20,209 nucleotides of DNA from Thomasclavelia sp. (GCA_020024765.1 JAHHTG010000011.1:1-20209), one strand, 5' to 3'; shown: positions 7,791-15,804, counted from the stretch's first letter. Notes: generated from the letters alone by a model not told the origin. Numbers and translations: made by a program.

Positions 7791-8240
7791 TTACTCCTTT
7801 AATAAAACTTTAATAGTACCAATTACTTGGCCAGCAGAACCTTTATATAGTTCAATCTTTACATTGCTATAGCCTAATTGAGTGATTGGCTCTTTATCAA
7901 TCATCTTACGTTTATCGATGATAATGTCTTTCTTTCTTAAAGCTTCTTGTAGGTGCTTAGTTGAAATTGAATTGAACACCACACCATTCTTGGCATTAAC
8001 TTTGAATTCAAAAGTCATACCTTCAAGTTTAGTTTTTAAAGCTTCGGCTTCAGCTTTTAAATTGGCTTGACGTTCAGCTTCATTTTCATTTTGTTTAGCT
8101 AAAACTTTCATACTATCAGCACTAGCTTGGACAGCTAAGCCTTTAGCGATTAGAAAGTTACGAGCATATCCGTCGCTAACTTCCTTGACGTCGCCCTTTT
8201 TACCGACTTTTTTTACATCAGCTAATAAAATAACTTTCAT
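7791..8240 (-). CDS. rplI: 50S ribosomal protein L9
   Basis: L9 is a two-lobed large-subunit protein that binds 23S rRNA near the L1 stalk and helps maintain reading frame. Its 149 residues match the family. The N-terminal signature MKVILLADVKKVGKKGDV followed by DGYARNFLI is diagnostic. A long charged connecting helix follows (about 45-75), then the C-terminal domain. The gene sits one base after gdpP, whose last codons supply the GGAG ribosome site, and three bases before dnaB. Confidence 0.98.
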   Translation of the reverse strand: MKVILLADVKKVGKKGDVKEVSDGYARNFLIAKGLAVQASADSMKVLAKQNENEAERQANLKAEAEALKTKLEGMTFEFKVNAKNGVVFNSISTKHLQEALRKKDIIIDKRKMIDKEPITQLGYSNVKIELYKGSAGQVIGTIKVLLKE

Positions 8241-8241
8241 C

Positions 8242-10185
8242 TTATACTCCTTTTATATATTCATTTAATTTTTCAATTAATTGTGCTTTTAATTCTTCGA
8301 CATTGCCATTTTTATATTGGCCACCAGCTGCTGTCATATGGCCACCACCATGCATTTTTTCCATGACAACTTGCACATTAAAGCCACCTTTTGATCTAGC
8401 ACTAATGGCAACTTCATTATCAGTAACTGGCGCAATGACAAATACCGCTTTCACACCACGTGTTTGCAACATGCTATCGCTAGCTTGTGACATAACCGAA
8501 CGTGGATATAAACCATTTTCAACGGCCGCAATAATTATGCCATTACTATATAATTTCGAATTATCAATAATTTGCGAACGTTTCATGATCATCTCATAAG
8601 GTTCTTCATTCAACTCTTCAACAAGCGCTGGATCAGCACCATATTGTCTTAAGTTACGGCAAACATCAAATGTTCTAGCTCCCGTTCTAACACGGAAACG
8701 ATTTGTATCAATTAAGATACCTAAATACATAATATTAGCTTCAATTGGGCTAATATCAACACGTGAAGCAAGATATGGCAAGAACTCAGTTGTCAATTCA
8801 CAAGCTGAAGAAGCGCTAGCTTCAACATAAACCAAAATTGCTTCAACATCTAAATCAGCTTTACGACGGTGATGGTCGATGATGATTACACGCTTAGCAC
8901 GTGCCAATAATTCTTGACCATTGGATTGAGCCGCACTATGGTGATCAACCATGATAACTAATGTATCGTCTTCTAAATGGTTAATTGCTTCATTAATAGT
9001 TACAAAATGATGACGTTCTTCAAGTTCTTCTTTATAACGTTCTAGAACATTTGCAATCATTGGTTCTACACCACCTGTTTTAGTAATAATAATTGTATCT
9101 TTCTTAAAACTTTGGGCAATGGCCGACATACACAATGCACTACCAATACAGTCTGCATCAGCATCTTGGTGGCCACAAATAATAACATTAGAAGAACGTT
9201 GAATCAAATCCTTGATTGAGTTTGTCATAACACGAACTCGAACTTTTGAAGACTTTTCACGGGCTTCACTCGATCCACCGTAATAGATGACATCTTCATT
9301 TTGTTTACGAACAACAACTTGGTCGCCACCTCTAGTTTGGGCTAAATCTAACAAGTTTGAAACCATACTATCAAGCACCGCAAAATCATTGCTACCACGT
9401 GCAAAAGCCATTGATAAAGTAATTGGTAATTCTGCTTTTTTCGATTCCTTACGAACCGTATTAATGATACTAAAACGGTCTTCTGCTAAATCCGCAAAAA
9501 TCCTTTCGTTAAGAATCAAAAATAAACGATTATTTCTCAATGTCTTATAGACAACGTTATATTTTTTAAAATATTCAATAACAGGCGATTTCAATTCAGT
9601 ATTAATTGTCGAAATATCTTCTTCAGATTCAGCAACCACATCATAGTTATCGAAATTAACTAGACCAAAAACCAGTTCTTCATCCTTATATTTCTTTTCG
9701 AGATTATATTGAATTGTAATATCTTTGAATAATAAGACAGAACTATTTTCCTTCTTATAGATTTCGTATGTATGATCATTTTCAAGAGTTGCAATAACAC
9801 TATCGCGGTCCCCAACTAGTAATTCTTGAAGTTCAGGAATCCAACTTAAAAGTTTTTCATTACGAGCATTGATATTATAATTTGCAAACATGTTTGACAT
9901 GTAAGTAATCTCATAATCTTCGTCATAGTAAACAATACCAATATTGGAAAGCTTTAAAGCTGATTGCACAGAAGACTTCAAGGTATCTTCGACATGGTTA
10001 TCAGCTTCGGATTGCCATTTATCCAAGAAATAGAACACAGCCACAACGACCATGAACAAAACGGCATATACAAATAAGCCCAATAAAATATCAAAGTCGA
10101 AGGCAACTTTTAAAATAATTAAACAAATGCCTACACATGTTAAGATACTACCAATAATGAATTTAAAACGTACCTGTTTATCCAA
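8242..10185 (-). CDS. gdpP: Cyclic-di-AMP phosphodiesterase GdpP (YybT)
   Basis: GdpP is a membrane enzyme that hydrolyses the second messenger c-di-AMP to pApA, tuning potassium balance, osmolyte uptake, wall stress and beta-lactam tolerance. Two membrane helices (about 8-28 and 33-54) are followed by a PAS-like domain (about 75-155) and a degenerate GGDEF domain (about 168-300, without an intact GGDEF motif), as in the family. The DHH domain begins at CGHQDADADCIGS (H339, D343, D345), continues with VDHH (414-416) and IDHHRR (437-441), and ends in DHHA1 with GGGHMTAAGG. The metal ligands appear intact. The total of 647 residues fits. The start is TTG 10185, nine bases after AAGGAG; no ATG or GTG fits the two-helix N-terminus. 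It overlaps no gene but begins two bases after the yybS stop. yybS-gdpP-rplI-dnaB is the B. subtilis order. Confidence 0.95.
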   Translation of the reverse strand: MDKQVRFKFIIGSILTCVGICLIILKVAFDFDILLGLFVYAVLFMVVVAVFYFLDKWQSEADNHVEDTLKSSVQSALKLSNIGIVYYDEDYEITYMSNMFANYNINARNEKLLSWIPELQELLVGDRDSVIATLENDHTYEIYKKENSSVLLFKDITIQYNLEKKYKDEELVFGLVNFDNYDVVAESEEDISTINTELKSPVIEYFKKYNVVYKTLRNNRLFLILNERIFADLAEDRFSIINTVRKESKKAELPITLSMAFARGSNDFAVLDSMVSNLLDLAQTRGGDQVVVRKQNEDVIYYGGSSEAREKSSKVRVRVMTNSIKDLIQRSSNVIICGHQDADADCIGSALCMSAIAQSFKKDTIIITKTGGVEPMIANVLERYKEELEERHHFVTINEAINHLEDDTLVIMVDHHSAAQSNGQELLARAKRVIIIDHHRRKADLDVEAILVYVEASASSACELTTEFLPYLASRVDISPIEANIMYLGILIDTNRFRVRTGARTFDVCRNLRQYGADPALVEELNEEPYEMIMKRSQIIDNSKLYSNGIIIAAVENGLYPRSVMSQASDSMLQTRGVKAVFVIAPVTDNEVAISARSKGGFNVQVVMEKMHGGGHMTAAGGQYKNGNVEELKAQLIEKLNEYIKGV

Positions 10186-10187
10186 GA

Positions 10188-11105
10188 TTATCGACTCCTT
10201 TGTCTATCTAAATAATGTTGAAGAGGACCGGTTACATATAAGAAACCGATAATCGTCAACACAAATAATGAAACCGGGAATAGTAATATAATTAAGATTG
10301 CTAAAAAAATCCCGATATTTTTTCTCAAAACTATCATACCATATAACATGACAAACACATAACCTTCTACAACCAAGAGTAGACAAGCAATGAATGCCAC
10401 ACTCATTAATAGGAACAAGATTGTATCGTTAATTTCAAATTTGAATGCAATTATTAATGCTAATAATAACCCTAAAGCAAGATATGCATAAATTGGTTTT
10501 AATCTCATTGCAAAGATTGATTTATTCTTCAATTCCTTAATATGGAATTTCTTAAACATCAAGACTGTTAATAAATGAATTAGGACTCCTTCTAAAATAC
10601 CGATTAAGAGAATAGAAAGTCCATAAGATAATTTGGCTACTTTGCGAATTGTCATAGCTGGTGCTTTAACACCAAAAGTCTTAAACATTTCTTCAGCCAT
10701 CATGAGTATTTCTTCAAAATCACCATAACCCATGATTGGTAAAAGTAGTGCCGTTATAATAAATTCGCCTAGAACAAAGACAATGATTGTCATCAGCAAA
10801 TTCTTTTTCGTATCAAAGTCGTGACAAACACCATAGCCATAAACCAAACCGGCCACAATTGATAAAGGTGTATACATCGTCACATAAGTTCCGCCAAATA
10901 AAAAGGCGATAATCATGACGCCAAACGAGAGCATCATACCGTATTTCATCCCAAAACGGGCAATATAAATAATAATAATGAGGGCAGAAAGTAATGCAAC
11001 ATATTGATCGAAGATAAAAGAGAGCCCACGATTGATTAATAAGGTTGCACCAAATAGTGCAAGAAACATTGCACCTTGTGTAATATTTTTAGTTGTATTG
11101 TGCAT
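10188..11105 (-). CDS. yybS: DUF2232 (YybS-like) polytopic membrane protein
   Basis: This is an integral membrane protein of 305 residues with about eight hydrophobic segments, and it belongs by context and character to the YybS/DUF2232 family. The family has no established biochemical role; it resembles small-molecule transporter S-components in topology. The chain begins MHNTTKNITQGAMFLALFGA, has a central loop with ALLLPIMGYGDFEEILMM (about residues 119-136), and ends in a short basic tail. The ATG 11105 is preceded by GGAGG ten bases away, and that GGAGG is one strand of a perfect hairpin (see 11114-11140). It lies directly upstream of gdpP, as in Bacillus, which suggests linked function at the membrane, but the link is only positional. 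Confidence 0.8.
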   Translation of the reverse strand: MHNTTKNITQGAMFLALFGATLLINRGLSFIFDQYVALLSALIIIIYIARFGMKYGMMLSFGVMIIAFLFGGTYVTMYTPLSIVAGLVYGYGVCHDFDTKKNLLMTIIVFVLGEFIITALLLPIMGYGDFEEILMMAEEMFKTFGVKAPAMTIRKVAKLSYGLSILLIGILEGVLIHLLTVLMFKKFHIKELKNKSIFAMRLKPIYAYLALGLLLALIIAFKFEINDTILFLLMSVAFIACLLLVVEGYVFVMLYGMIVLRKNIGIFLAILIILLFPVSLFVLTIIGFLYVTGPLQHYLDRQRSR

Positions 11106-11113
11106 AAATTTAA

Positions 11114-11140
11114 AACCTCCATCATTAAGAGATGGAGGTT
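11114..11140 (-). promoter_or_regulatory. Hairpin sequestering the yybS ribosome-binding site
   Basis: A perfect ten-pair inverted repeat, AACCTCCATC (11140-11131 on the minus strand), seven-base loop, GATGGAGGTT (11123-11114), lies in the 50-base gap between rpsR and yybS. The 3' arm contains the GGAGG that serves as the yybS ribosome site, so the folded RNA would block it. The tract after the stem is TTAAATTT, a poor U-run, so it could also be a leaky rpsR terminator. A TATAAT at 11147-11142 overlaps the approach to the 5' arm, but has no convincing -35. Confidence 0.7.
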
Positions 11141-11155
11141 AATTATAGTAACTAA

Positions 11156-11386
11156 TTAGTCAGCTACGTATGGCAATAAAGCCATTTGACGAGCTCTCTT
11201 AATTGCAGTTGCTAACATTCTTTGGTACTTAGCGCTAGTACCAGTTACTCTTCTTGGAGTAATCTTTCCGTTTGCAGAAATGAACTTCTTTAATAATTCA
11301 ACATCTTTGTAATCGATGTAAGTAATCTTGTTCTTAGTGAAGTAACAAACTTTTCTGAAGCCAACTCTTTGTTTTCTAAAAGCCAT
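11156..11386 (-). CDS. rpsR: 30S ribosomal protein S18
   Basis: S18 is a small-subunit protein that binds the central domain of 16S rRNA as a heterodimer with S6. The 76-residue chain shows the family blocks VCYFTKN, YIDYKDVELLKKFIS, GKITPRRVTGT and AKYQRMLATAIKRARQMALLPY. It is the third gene of the rpsF-ssb-rpsR cluster, 21 bases after ssb, with AAAGGAG before its ATG. With S6 it is expected to act on the rpsF leader. Confidence 0.98.
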   Translation of the reverse strand: MAFRKQRVGFRKVCYFTKNKITYIDYKDVELLKKFISANGKITPRRVTGTSAKYQRMLATAIKRARQMALLPYVAD

Positions 11387-11407
11387 GTTTTTCTCCTTTA
11401 CTTATTT

Positions 11408-11881
11408 TTAATAAAATGGTAAGTCATCACTAGAAATATCTAATGATGGCGTACTTGAGAAATCATCTTCATAGCTATGGTCATTGACGCTGTAGTTGTT
11501 TGAAGATGGTTGATTTGAACTAGGTTGTTGGTATCCTGTGTGTTGTGATTGACCACTATTTGGATTACTACCAATTAGTTGAACGCTGTCACATGTTACT
11601 TCGGTAACATAAACACGTCCATTTTGGCCTTCGTAATTACGAGTTGTAATACGTCCTTCAACACCAACGATACTGCCCTTACGAGCATATGCACCTAAGA
11701 AATCTGCTTGTTGACGCCAAGCAACACAATTGATAAAATCAGCAGTTGGACCTTGAGCATCCTTACTTTGGAAACGACGATTGCAAGCTAATGTAAAAGT
11801 AGTTGTACTTGTTCCATTAGGAATCTTGCGTACTTCGATATCCTTAGTTAGACGGCCAACTAATACAACGCGATTAATCAT
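11408..11881 (-). CDS. ssb: Single-stranded DNA-binding protein SSB
   Basis: SSB coats single-stranded DNA during replication, repair and recombination and recruits partners through its C-terminal tip. Residues 1-105 form the OB fold, starting MINRVVLVGRLTKDIEVR with FINCVAWR and GSIVGVEGRITTR. Residues 106-145 are a Gln/Asn/Ser-rich linker. The acidic tip reads SSDDLPFY. The last residue is notable because bacterial SSB usually ends in Pro-Phe, whose free carboxylate is part of the partner-binding contact. The total of 157 residues is normal. The gene begins two bases after rpsF with no good ribosome site of its own, so translation probably depends on coupling to rpsF. Confidence 0.96.
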   Translation of the reverse strand: MINRVVLVGRLTKDIEVRKIPNGTSTTTFTLACNRRFQSKDAQGPTADFINCVAWRQQADFLGAYARKGSIVGVEGRITTRNYEGQNGRVYVTEVTCDSVQLIGSNPNSGQSQHTGYQQPSSNQPSSNNYSVNDHSYEDDFSSTPSLDISSDDLPFY

Positions 11882-11883
11882 GA

Positions 11884-12183
11884 TTATTTACCGTGTTTTT
11901 CGTCTGTGCAGATAGTTAATGAACGAACTACATCATTATTGATGCCCATTAAACGGTTGAATTCGTTTAAACCTTCAACGTCTACAGAGAATGTTACTAC
12001 AACATAGTAACCTTTAGTCATATCATCGATACGGTATGCGAAATCGCGCATTCCCCATTCGTCAACGTTATCAATTGAACCACCATGGTTAGTAATAATA
12101 CCATGCATTTCATTGATTAAATTTTGACGAGCTTCCTCTTCTAAAGAAGACTTGATGATATACATTGTTTCGTATTGTTTCAT
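11884..12183 (-). CDS. rpsF: 30S ribosomal protein S6
   Basis: S6 binds the 16S rRNA central domain together with S18. The 99-residue chain has the typical start MKQYETMYIIKSSLEEE, the central WGMRDFAYRIDDMTKGYYVV and the NEFNRLMGINNDVVRSL block. AGAAGGAGG lies seven bases before the ATG. It is the first gene of the long operon and follows a structured leader that is a candidate S6:S18 autoregulatory site. The tail after the fold is short. Confidence 0.98.
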   Translation of the reverse strand: MKQYETMYIIKSSLEEEARQNLINEMHGIITNHGGSIDNVDEWGMRDFAYRIDDMTKGYYVVVTFSVDVEGLNEFNRLMGINNDVVRSLTICTDEKHGK

Positions 12184-12205
12184 CTTTTTCCTCCTTCTGG
12201 TCTTT

Positions 12206-12256
12206 CGGTCTTATTATTTTAAAATAAGACAAGGAATAGAAATAGAATTCTATTCT
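12206..12256 (-). promoter_or_regulatory. Structured rpsF leader, candidate S6:S18-binding motif
   Basis: On the minus strand GTCTTATT (12230-12223), a seven-base loop and AATAAGAC (12215-12208) form a perfect eight-pair stem. CCG (12208-12206), then AAAG, follows at its 3' base, about 11 bases before the rpsF ribosome site. A CCG next to a stem is the hallmark of the known S6:S18 mRNA element, which mimics the rRNA site. Upstream, GAATAG/CTATTC and the 14-base palindrome AATAGAATTCTATT (12254-12241) add a second foldable element. The assignment rests on location and the CCG; the outer helix is only partly paired in my reading. Confidence 0.5.
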
Positions 12257-12263
12257 CCTAAAT

Positions 12264-12292
12264 AGTTTATCAAATCTAATACCTAAAGTAAA
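12264..12292 (-). promoter_or_regulatory. Candidate extended -10 promoter of the rpsF operon
   Basis: TTTACT (12292-12287) and TAAACT (12269-12264) are 17 bases apart on the minus strand, and the -10 is preceded by TG-N (TGATAAACT), an extended -10. Predicted initiation near 12257 gives a leader of about 74 bases that contains the hairpins above. The -35 and -10 each match consensus at only four of six bases. Confidence 0.5.
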
Positions 12293-12294
12293 TA

Positions 12295-12711
12295 TTAATC
12301 AGCCTTTTTAAAGATAAATAACTTGCTAAAGACGTAATTTGAGACGATTACCACGACATTTGCAACAATTTTCATCAATAACTTGTTCAAGTGGAATAAA
12401 TCGATACCAACATACATGATAACCATATCAAATCCAAGCGTTAATAGACGTGCACCTGTGAAGGTTGTAATCTCACGAACTAGCGATTTAATATCAGTAG
12501 TTTTTGACTCAAATACCCATAATTTATTCGTGATATATGCAAATAAAACAGATAAAATCCATGCAATTAAATTGGCAATATATGTGCCCATATTTAAGAC
12601 ATCAGCACATAATGTAAATGTCACAATATTGACAACAGTTGTAAAACCACCAAATAAGATATACAAGATCTGTTCTTTATATTTGAAGAATATGTTTTTA
12701 ATTTGTTCCAT
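12295..12711 (-). CDS. GtrA-family small membrane protein
   Basis: This 138-residue protein has four hydrophobic segments (about 13-33, 39-58, 80-100 and 110-130) and the family pattern: YILFGGFTTVVNIVTF near the start, the middle ITNKLWVFES, and a VSNYVFSKLFIF ending. GtrA-like proteins are thought to help flip or transfer polyprenyl-linked sugars for glycosylation of teichoic acids or surface polymers, often with a glycosyltransferase partner. No glycosyltransferase is next to it here, so a role is not assigned. GAGGA lies seven bases before ATG 12711. It may be transcribed from its own promoter (12742-12750) or with cutC. Confidence 0.85.
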   Translation of the reverse strand: MEQIKNIFFKYKEQILYILFGGFTTVVNIVTFTLCADVLNMGTYIANLIAWILSVLFAYITNKLWVFESKTTDIKSLVREITTFTGARLLTLGFDMVIMYVGIDLFHLNKLLMKIVANVVVIVSNYVFSKLFIFKKAD

Positions 12712-12741
12712 TAAGTTCCTCTTTCTCTAAAATGCCTCATC

Positions 12742-12750
12742 ATTATATCA
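12742..12750 (-). promoter_or_regulatory. Possible extended -10 promoter for the gtrA-type gene
   Basis: TGATATAAT on the minus strand is a perfect -10 with a TG extension, placed two bases after the cutC stop and about 30 bases before the next gene. No good -35 exists at 17 bases (CACTCA), which extended -10 promoters can tolerate. In AT-rich DNA such matches also arise by chance. Confidence 0.4.
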
Positions 12751-12751
12751 A

Positions 12752-13480
12752 TTATTCAGCACATTGAGTGATTAATTCCTGAACTTTTATTAAATCAACA
12801 CTTTCATAGTCATTATCTTCGTGATATCCAAATGATAAATGCTCGTTACTGGCAGTTTTATCAATCTCGTAAGTACGACATGAACTATGAATTTGTGTCA
12901 CACCTGTATTTTGTTTTAAAAATTTAACGTTAGATGCATTAACGCCTGATCCAGCTAAGATTTCAATTTTTGAACCATAGTTGTAAATTAAATCTCTAAT
13001 ATTACCTTGGCCTTCAATTGCCGTCTCACGGCCTCCGGAAGTTAAAACTCGATTAACACGAAGTTTAATTAAAGTCTTCGTACTTTGGTTTAAATCTTTC
13101 GTTAAATCAAAAGCTCGATGGAAAACGAAAATCTTATTCAACGAATGAGCTAAATCCACAAATTTTTGAGTAACTGCTTCATTAATAGTAAAATCTTCAT
13201 TCAAGCAGCCGAACGCAATACCATCAGCTCCATTCGCAAGTAACTCCCTGGCTTGCGCAAAACTTTCTTCGATTTCATACTTATTATAATTAAAACCACC
13301 AGGACGCACACGAACCATCGCAATAACTTCAAGATCTGTTGTGGCTTTAATTAATTTTAAAGTTGCCACACTTGGAGTTAAACCGCCTAAAGCCAAAGCG
13401 CTATTTAATTCAATGCGTTTAATACCACACTTATAGGCAATTAATGCATCATTATATCCACCACAACAAATCTCAATCAT
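12752..13480 (-). CDS. cutC: CutC-family TIM-barrel protein
   Basis: The 242-residue protein has the CutC barrel motifs: MIEICCGGYNDALIA at the N-terminus, IELNSALALGGLTPS, AMVRVRPGGFNY, FHRAFD, RVLTSGG and LAGSGVN. The family was named for copper tolerance in E. coli, but that assignment has been disputed, and the biochemical activity is not established, so 'copper homeostasis' should be read cautiously. AGAGG precedes ATG 13480, and the gene starts ten bases after the ABC ATPase gene, implying co-transcription with the amino-acid importer and hence possible control by the lysine riboswitch. No metal-transport gene is nearby to support a copper role. Confidence 0.9.
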   Translation of the reverse strand: MIEICCGGYNDALIAYKCGIKRIELNSALALGGLTPSVATLKLIKATTDLEVIAMVRVRPGGFNYNKYEIEESFAQARELLANGADGIAFGCLNEDFTINEAVTQKFVDLAHSLNKIFVFHRAFDLTKDLNQSTKTLIKLRVNRVLTSGGRETAIEGQGNIRDLIYNYGSKIEILAGSGVNASNVKFLKQNTGVTQIHSSCRTYEIDKTASNEHLSFGYHEDNDYESVDLIKVQELITQCAE

Positions 13481-13490
13481 ATATATACCT

Positions 13491-14234
13491 CTAATTTCCT
13501 AAACGATAGCGACTCAAGAACTCCTTTGTTCGTTCTTGTTTTGGATGTTCAAAGATTTGTTCAGGCGTTCCTTCTTCAAGAATATAGCCTTCATTCATAA
13601 AGACAACACGCGATGAAACATCTTTTGCGAATTCCATTTCATGAGTTACAACAATCATTGTCAAACCTTCTTTGGCAAGATTTTGCATAACTTCCAAAAC
13701 TTCACCAACCATTTCAGGGTCTAAGGCTGAAGTTGGTTCATCGAATAACAATAATTCTGGATCCATACATAAGGCTCTAGCAATCGCAACACGTTGTTTT
13801 TGGCCACCAGACAATTGCATAGCACTTGCGTTGGCAAATTCACCCATGCCAACCTTATTTAAGTAATCCATCGCTTTTTGAGTTGCTTCAGCATGGCTTC
13901 GTTTTAATACCTTTATTTGGCCAATCACACAATTTTCTAAGACTGTTTTATAGTTAAACAAATTAAATGATTGGAAGACCATCCCAACTTTAACCCGATA
14001 CTTATCTACATTATAACTTTTATTTGTGATATCTTCGTTATGATATAGAATTTGACCGGCCGTAGGCTTCTCAAGCAAATTGATGCAACGCAAGAAAGTT
14101 GATTTACCACTACCGGATGCCCCAATAATTGTAATTACATCACCTTTATTGCAACTGAAATTAATATCTTTTAGAACTTCCAATTTACCAAAGTTCTTTT
14201 TTAAATGATTGATTTGAATAATATTTTCACTCAT
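13491..14234 (-). CDS. Amino-acid ABC transporter ATP-binding protein, probable lysine importer
   Basis: This is the cytoplasmic ATPase that powers the importer encoded immediately upstream. The 247-residue chain has Walker A GASGSGKST (38-46), the Q-loop at Gln88, signature LSGGQKQRVAIARAL (141-155), Walker B LLLFDEPTSALD (161-172) and the switch His198 in VVTHEM. These patterns are those of the polar amino-acid (GlnQ/HisP/ArtP) family. AGGAGG lies seven bases before ATG 14234, 11 bases after the permease gene stops. The substrate is inferred from the lysine riboswitch that heads the operon, not from this protein. Confidence 0.95.
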   Translation of the reverse strand: MSENIIQINHLKKNFGKLEVLKDINFSCNKGDVITIIGASGSGKSTFLRCINLLEKPTAGQILYHNEDITNKSYNVDKYRVKVGMVFQSFNLFNYKTVLENCVIGQIKVLKRSHAEATQKAMDYLNKVGMGEFANASAMQLSGGQKQRVAIARALCMDPELLLFDEPTSALDPEMVGEVLEVMQNLAKEGLTMIVVTHEMEFAKDVSSRVVFMNEGYILEEGTPEQIFEHPKQERTKEFLSRYRLGN

Positions 14235-14245
14235 ACTCTTGCCTC

Positions 14246-15784
14246 CTAGGCGTTACTTGATGAGCTATTCTCATCAGCAGTTAGACGTCTTTCGATATAA
14301 TTCAAAATAAGGGTCGCAATCGATGTCAACAATAAATAAATGATACTTGTTGAAACGAAAGTTTCAGTAAAACGCATTGTTGCACCAGCAATCGAAGTTG
14401 ATTGGAAGAATAATTCGACAACAGAAATAACATTTAACATTGAACTATCCTTAATATTGACGATGAACTCGTTTCCGATAGATGGGAATGTGTTTCTAAT
14501 AGCTTGTGGCAAGACAATATTTAACATCGTTTGTGTTGCACTCATACCAAGGCTTCGTGCAGCTTCGCTTTGACCTTTATCAACGGATTGAATACCCGAA
14601 CGAACAATTTCGACCATATAGGCACCAGTATTAATTGAAATAATCACAATGCCTGCAGTCAATGGTTCCCAATGAAGAATTGGTTTCAAACCATAATACA
14701 TGAACATCGCTTGAACCATCATTGGTGTACCACGGAAGAACCAAACATATAAATTAATGATAAAACGTGTAATCTTCTTGGCCCATTTAATCGCTGCGCT
14801 ATCACTCTCTTCAACTTTAATGGCTCTTAAACCACCAAATAATAAGCCGATAATCAAACCGAAAACAGTACCACTAATTGCCAACAATAAAGTAATCTTT
14901 ACACCATACCACAACATTGGAGCATTATCGGCAAAAATATCATAAGCCATTTCAAAGAATGTTTTGTTTTCATTAGCAACTTGTTGGTCAACTGCTTGTT
15001 GCATTAAAGCGTTTTGTTCCTCAGGGGTTAGACTTTCAACAACATCTTCAACAGCCTCAAATAATTCACCACCTTTTGAACCCTTGCGCATAGCAACACT
15101 AACACTTGAATCAGCCACAAAACCATGGCCCTTCTCAAATGTGATGTAAGTTAAATCTGGATTCTTTTTTGTGATTGTCATAGCAACTGGTACTTCGCCA
15201 GCAATCGCATCAACTTCATCTTTTTGAAGAGCAACAACCATTTCAGAATAACTTTTCTTGGGTGTAACGTGATTAACACCTTTAATTTGATCGATGACAG
15301 TATCGTAGTTTGTTGATAACTGACCAACAACTTTCTTTCCAGCAAAATCTTGAATATCAGTAAATTTTTCTTCTTCTGAACCCTTACGAACAATCAAAAC
15401 CATATCAGATTCGAAATAAGGTTCTGTAAAATCCATTGATTTTTCACGTTCAGCATCTTTTGTCATCCCGGCGATAATCGCATCAATTTCACCAGATTCA
15501 AGAGCTGGTTGTAAACCTTCCCAGGCAATCTTTTTGACAACTAATTCTCGATCCAAAGCATCGGCGATTTTGTGGGCAATTTCGATATCATAGCCATCAC
15601 AATGACCGGCTCCTTCAAGTGGTGCACTCGTTGATGTGGGTGCGTTGGTTTGCCAATTGAATGGCGCATAAGCACATTCGGTACCGATGACAAATTGTTC
15701 GCGATTGTCAACCGTCGTCTCATGCGTGCTACAGCCAGATAAAAATAGCAGGCTGAGCATTAGTACAAGATAAATCTTTTTCAT
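14246..15784 (-). CDS. Fused solute-binding lipoprotein and permease, probable lysine ABC importer
   Basis: One 512-residue chain joins an extracellular binding protein to the membrane permease of a polar amino-acid importer. The start is a lipoprotein signal, MKKIYLVLMLSLLFLSGC, with lipobox LSGC and Cys18. Residues 28-270 form a family-3 solute-binding domain (ECAYAPFNW, GYDIEIAHKIADAL, AIIAGMTKDAEREKSMDFTE). Residues 285-500 are the permease, with several helices and the ATPase-coupling EAA loop SEAARSLGMSATQTML (about 422-437). Such fusions are common in low-GC Gram-positives (for example GlnP), although this one has a single binding domain. GGAGGAG sits six bases before ATG 15784. The riboswitch in the leader points to lysine, with arginine or ornithine as alternatives. 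A cleaved lipoprotein signal ahead of a fused permease is slightly odd but seen in relatives. Confidence 0.94.
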   Translation of the reverse strand: MKKIYLVLMLSLLFLSGCSTHETTVDNREQFVIGTECAYAPFNWQTNAPTSTSAPLEGAGHCDGYDIEIAHKIADALDRELVVKKIAWEGLQPALESGEIDAIIAGMTKDAEREKSMDFTEPYFESDMVLIVRKGSEEEKFTDIQDFAGKKVVGQLSTNYDTVIDQIKGVNHVTPKKSYSEMVVALQKDEVDAIAGEVPVAMTITKKNPDLTYITFEKGHGFVADSSVSVAMRKGSKGGELFEAVEDVVESLTPEEQNALMQQAVDQQVANENKTFFEMAYDIFADNAPMLWYGVKITLLLAISGTVFGLIIGLLFGGLRAIKVEESDSAAIKWAKKITRFIINLYVWFFRGTPMMVQAMFMYYGLKPILHWEPLTAGIVIISINTGAYMVEIVRSGIQSVDKGQSEAARSLGMSATQTMLNIVLPQAIRNTFPSIGNEFIVNIKDSSMLNVISVVELFFQSTSIAGATMRFTETFVSTSIIYLLLTSIATLILNYIERRLTADENSSSSNA

Positions 15785-15804
15785 AAAGCTCCTCCGCCCA
15801 TAAT

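Noticed and set aside
8303..8599. A 98-codon plus-strand frame inside gdpP, and similar ones at 9287-9550, 12383-12730 and 16210-16557.
   Set aside because: They lie antisense to well-identified genes (gdpP, the gtrA-type gene, upp), have no ribosome site and show no recognisable protein character.
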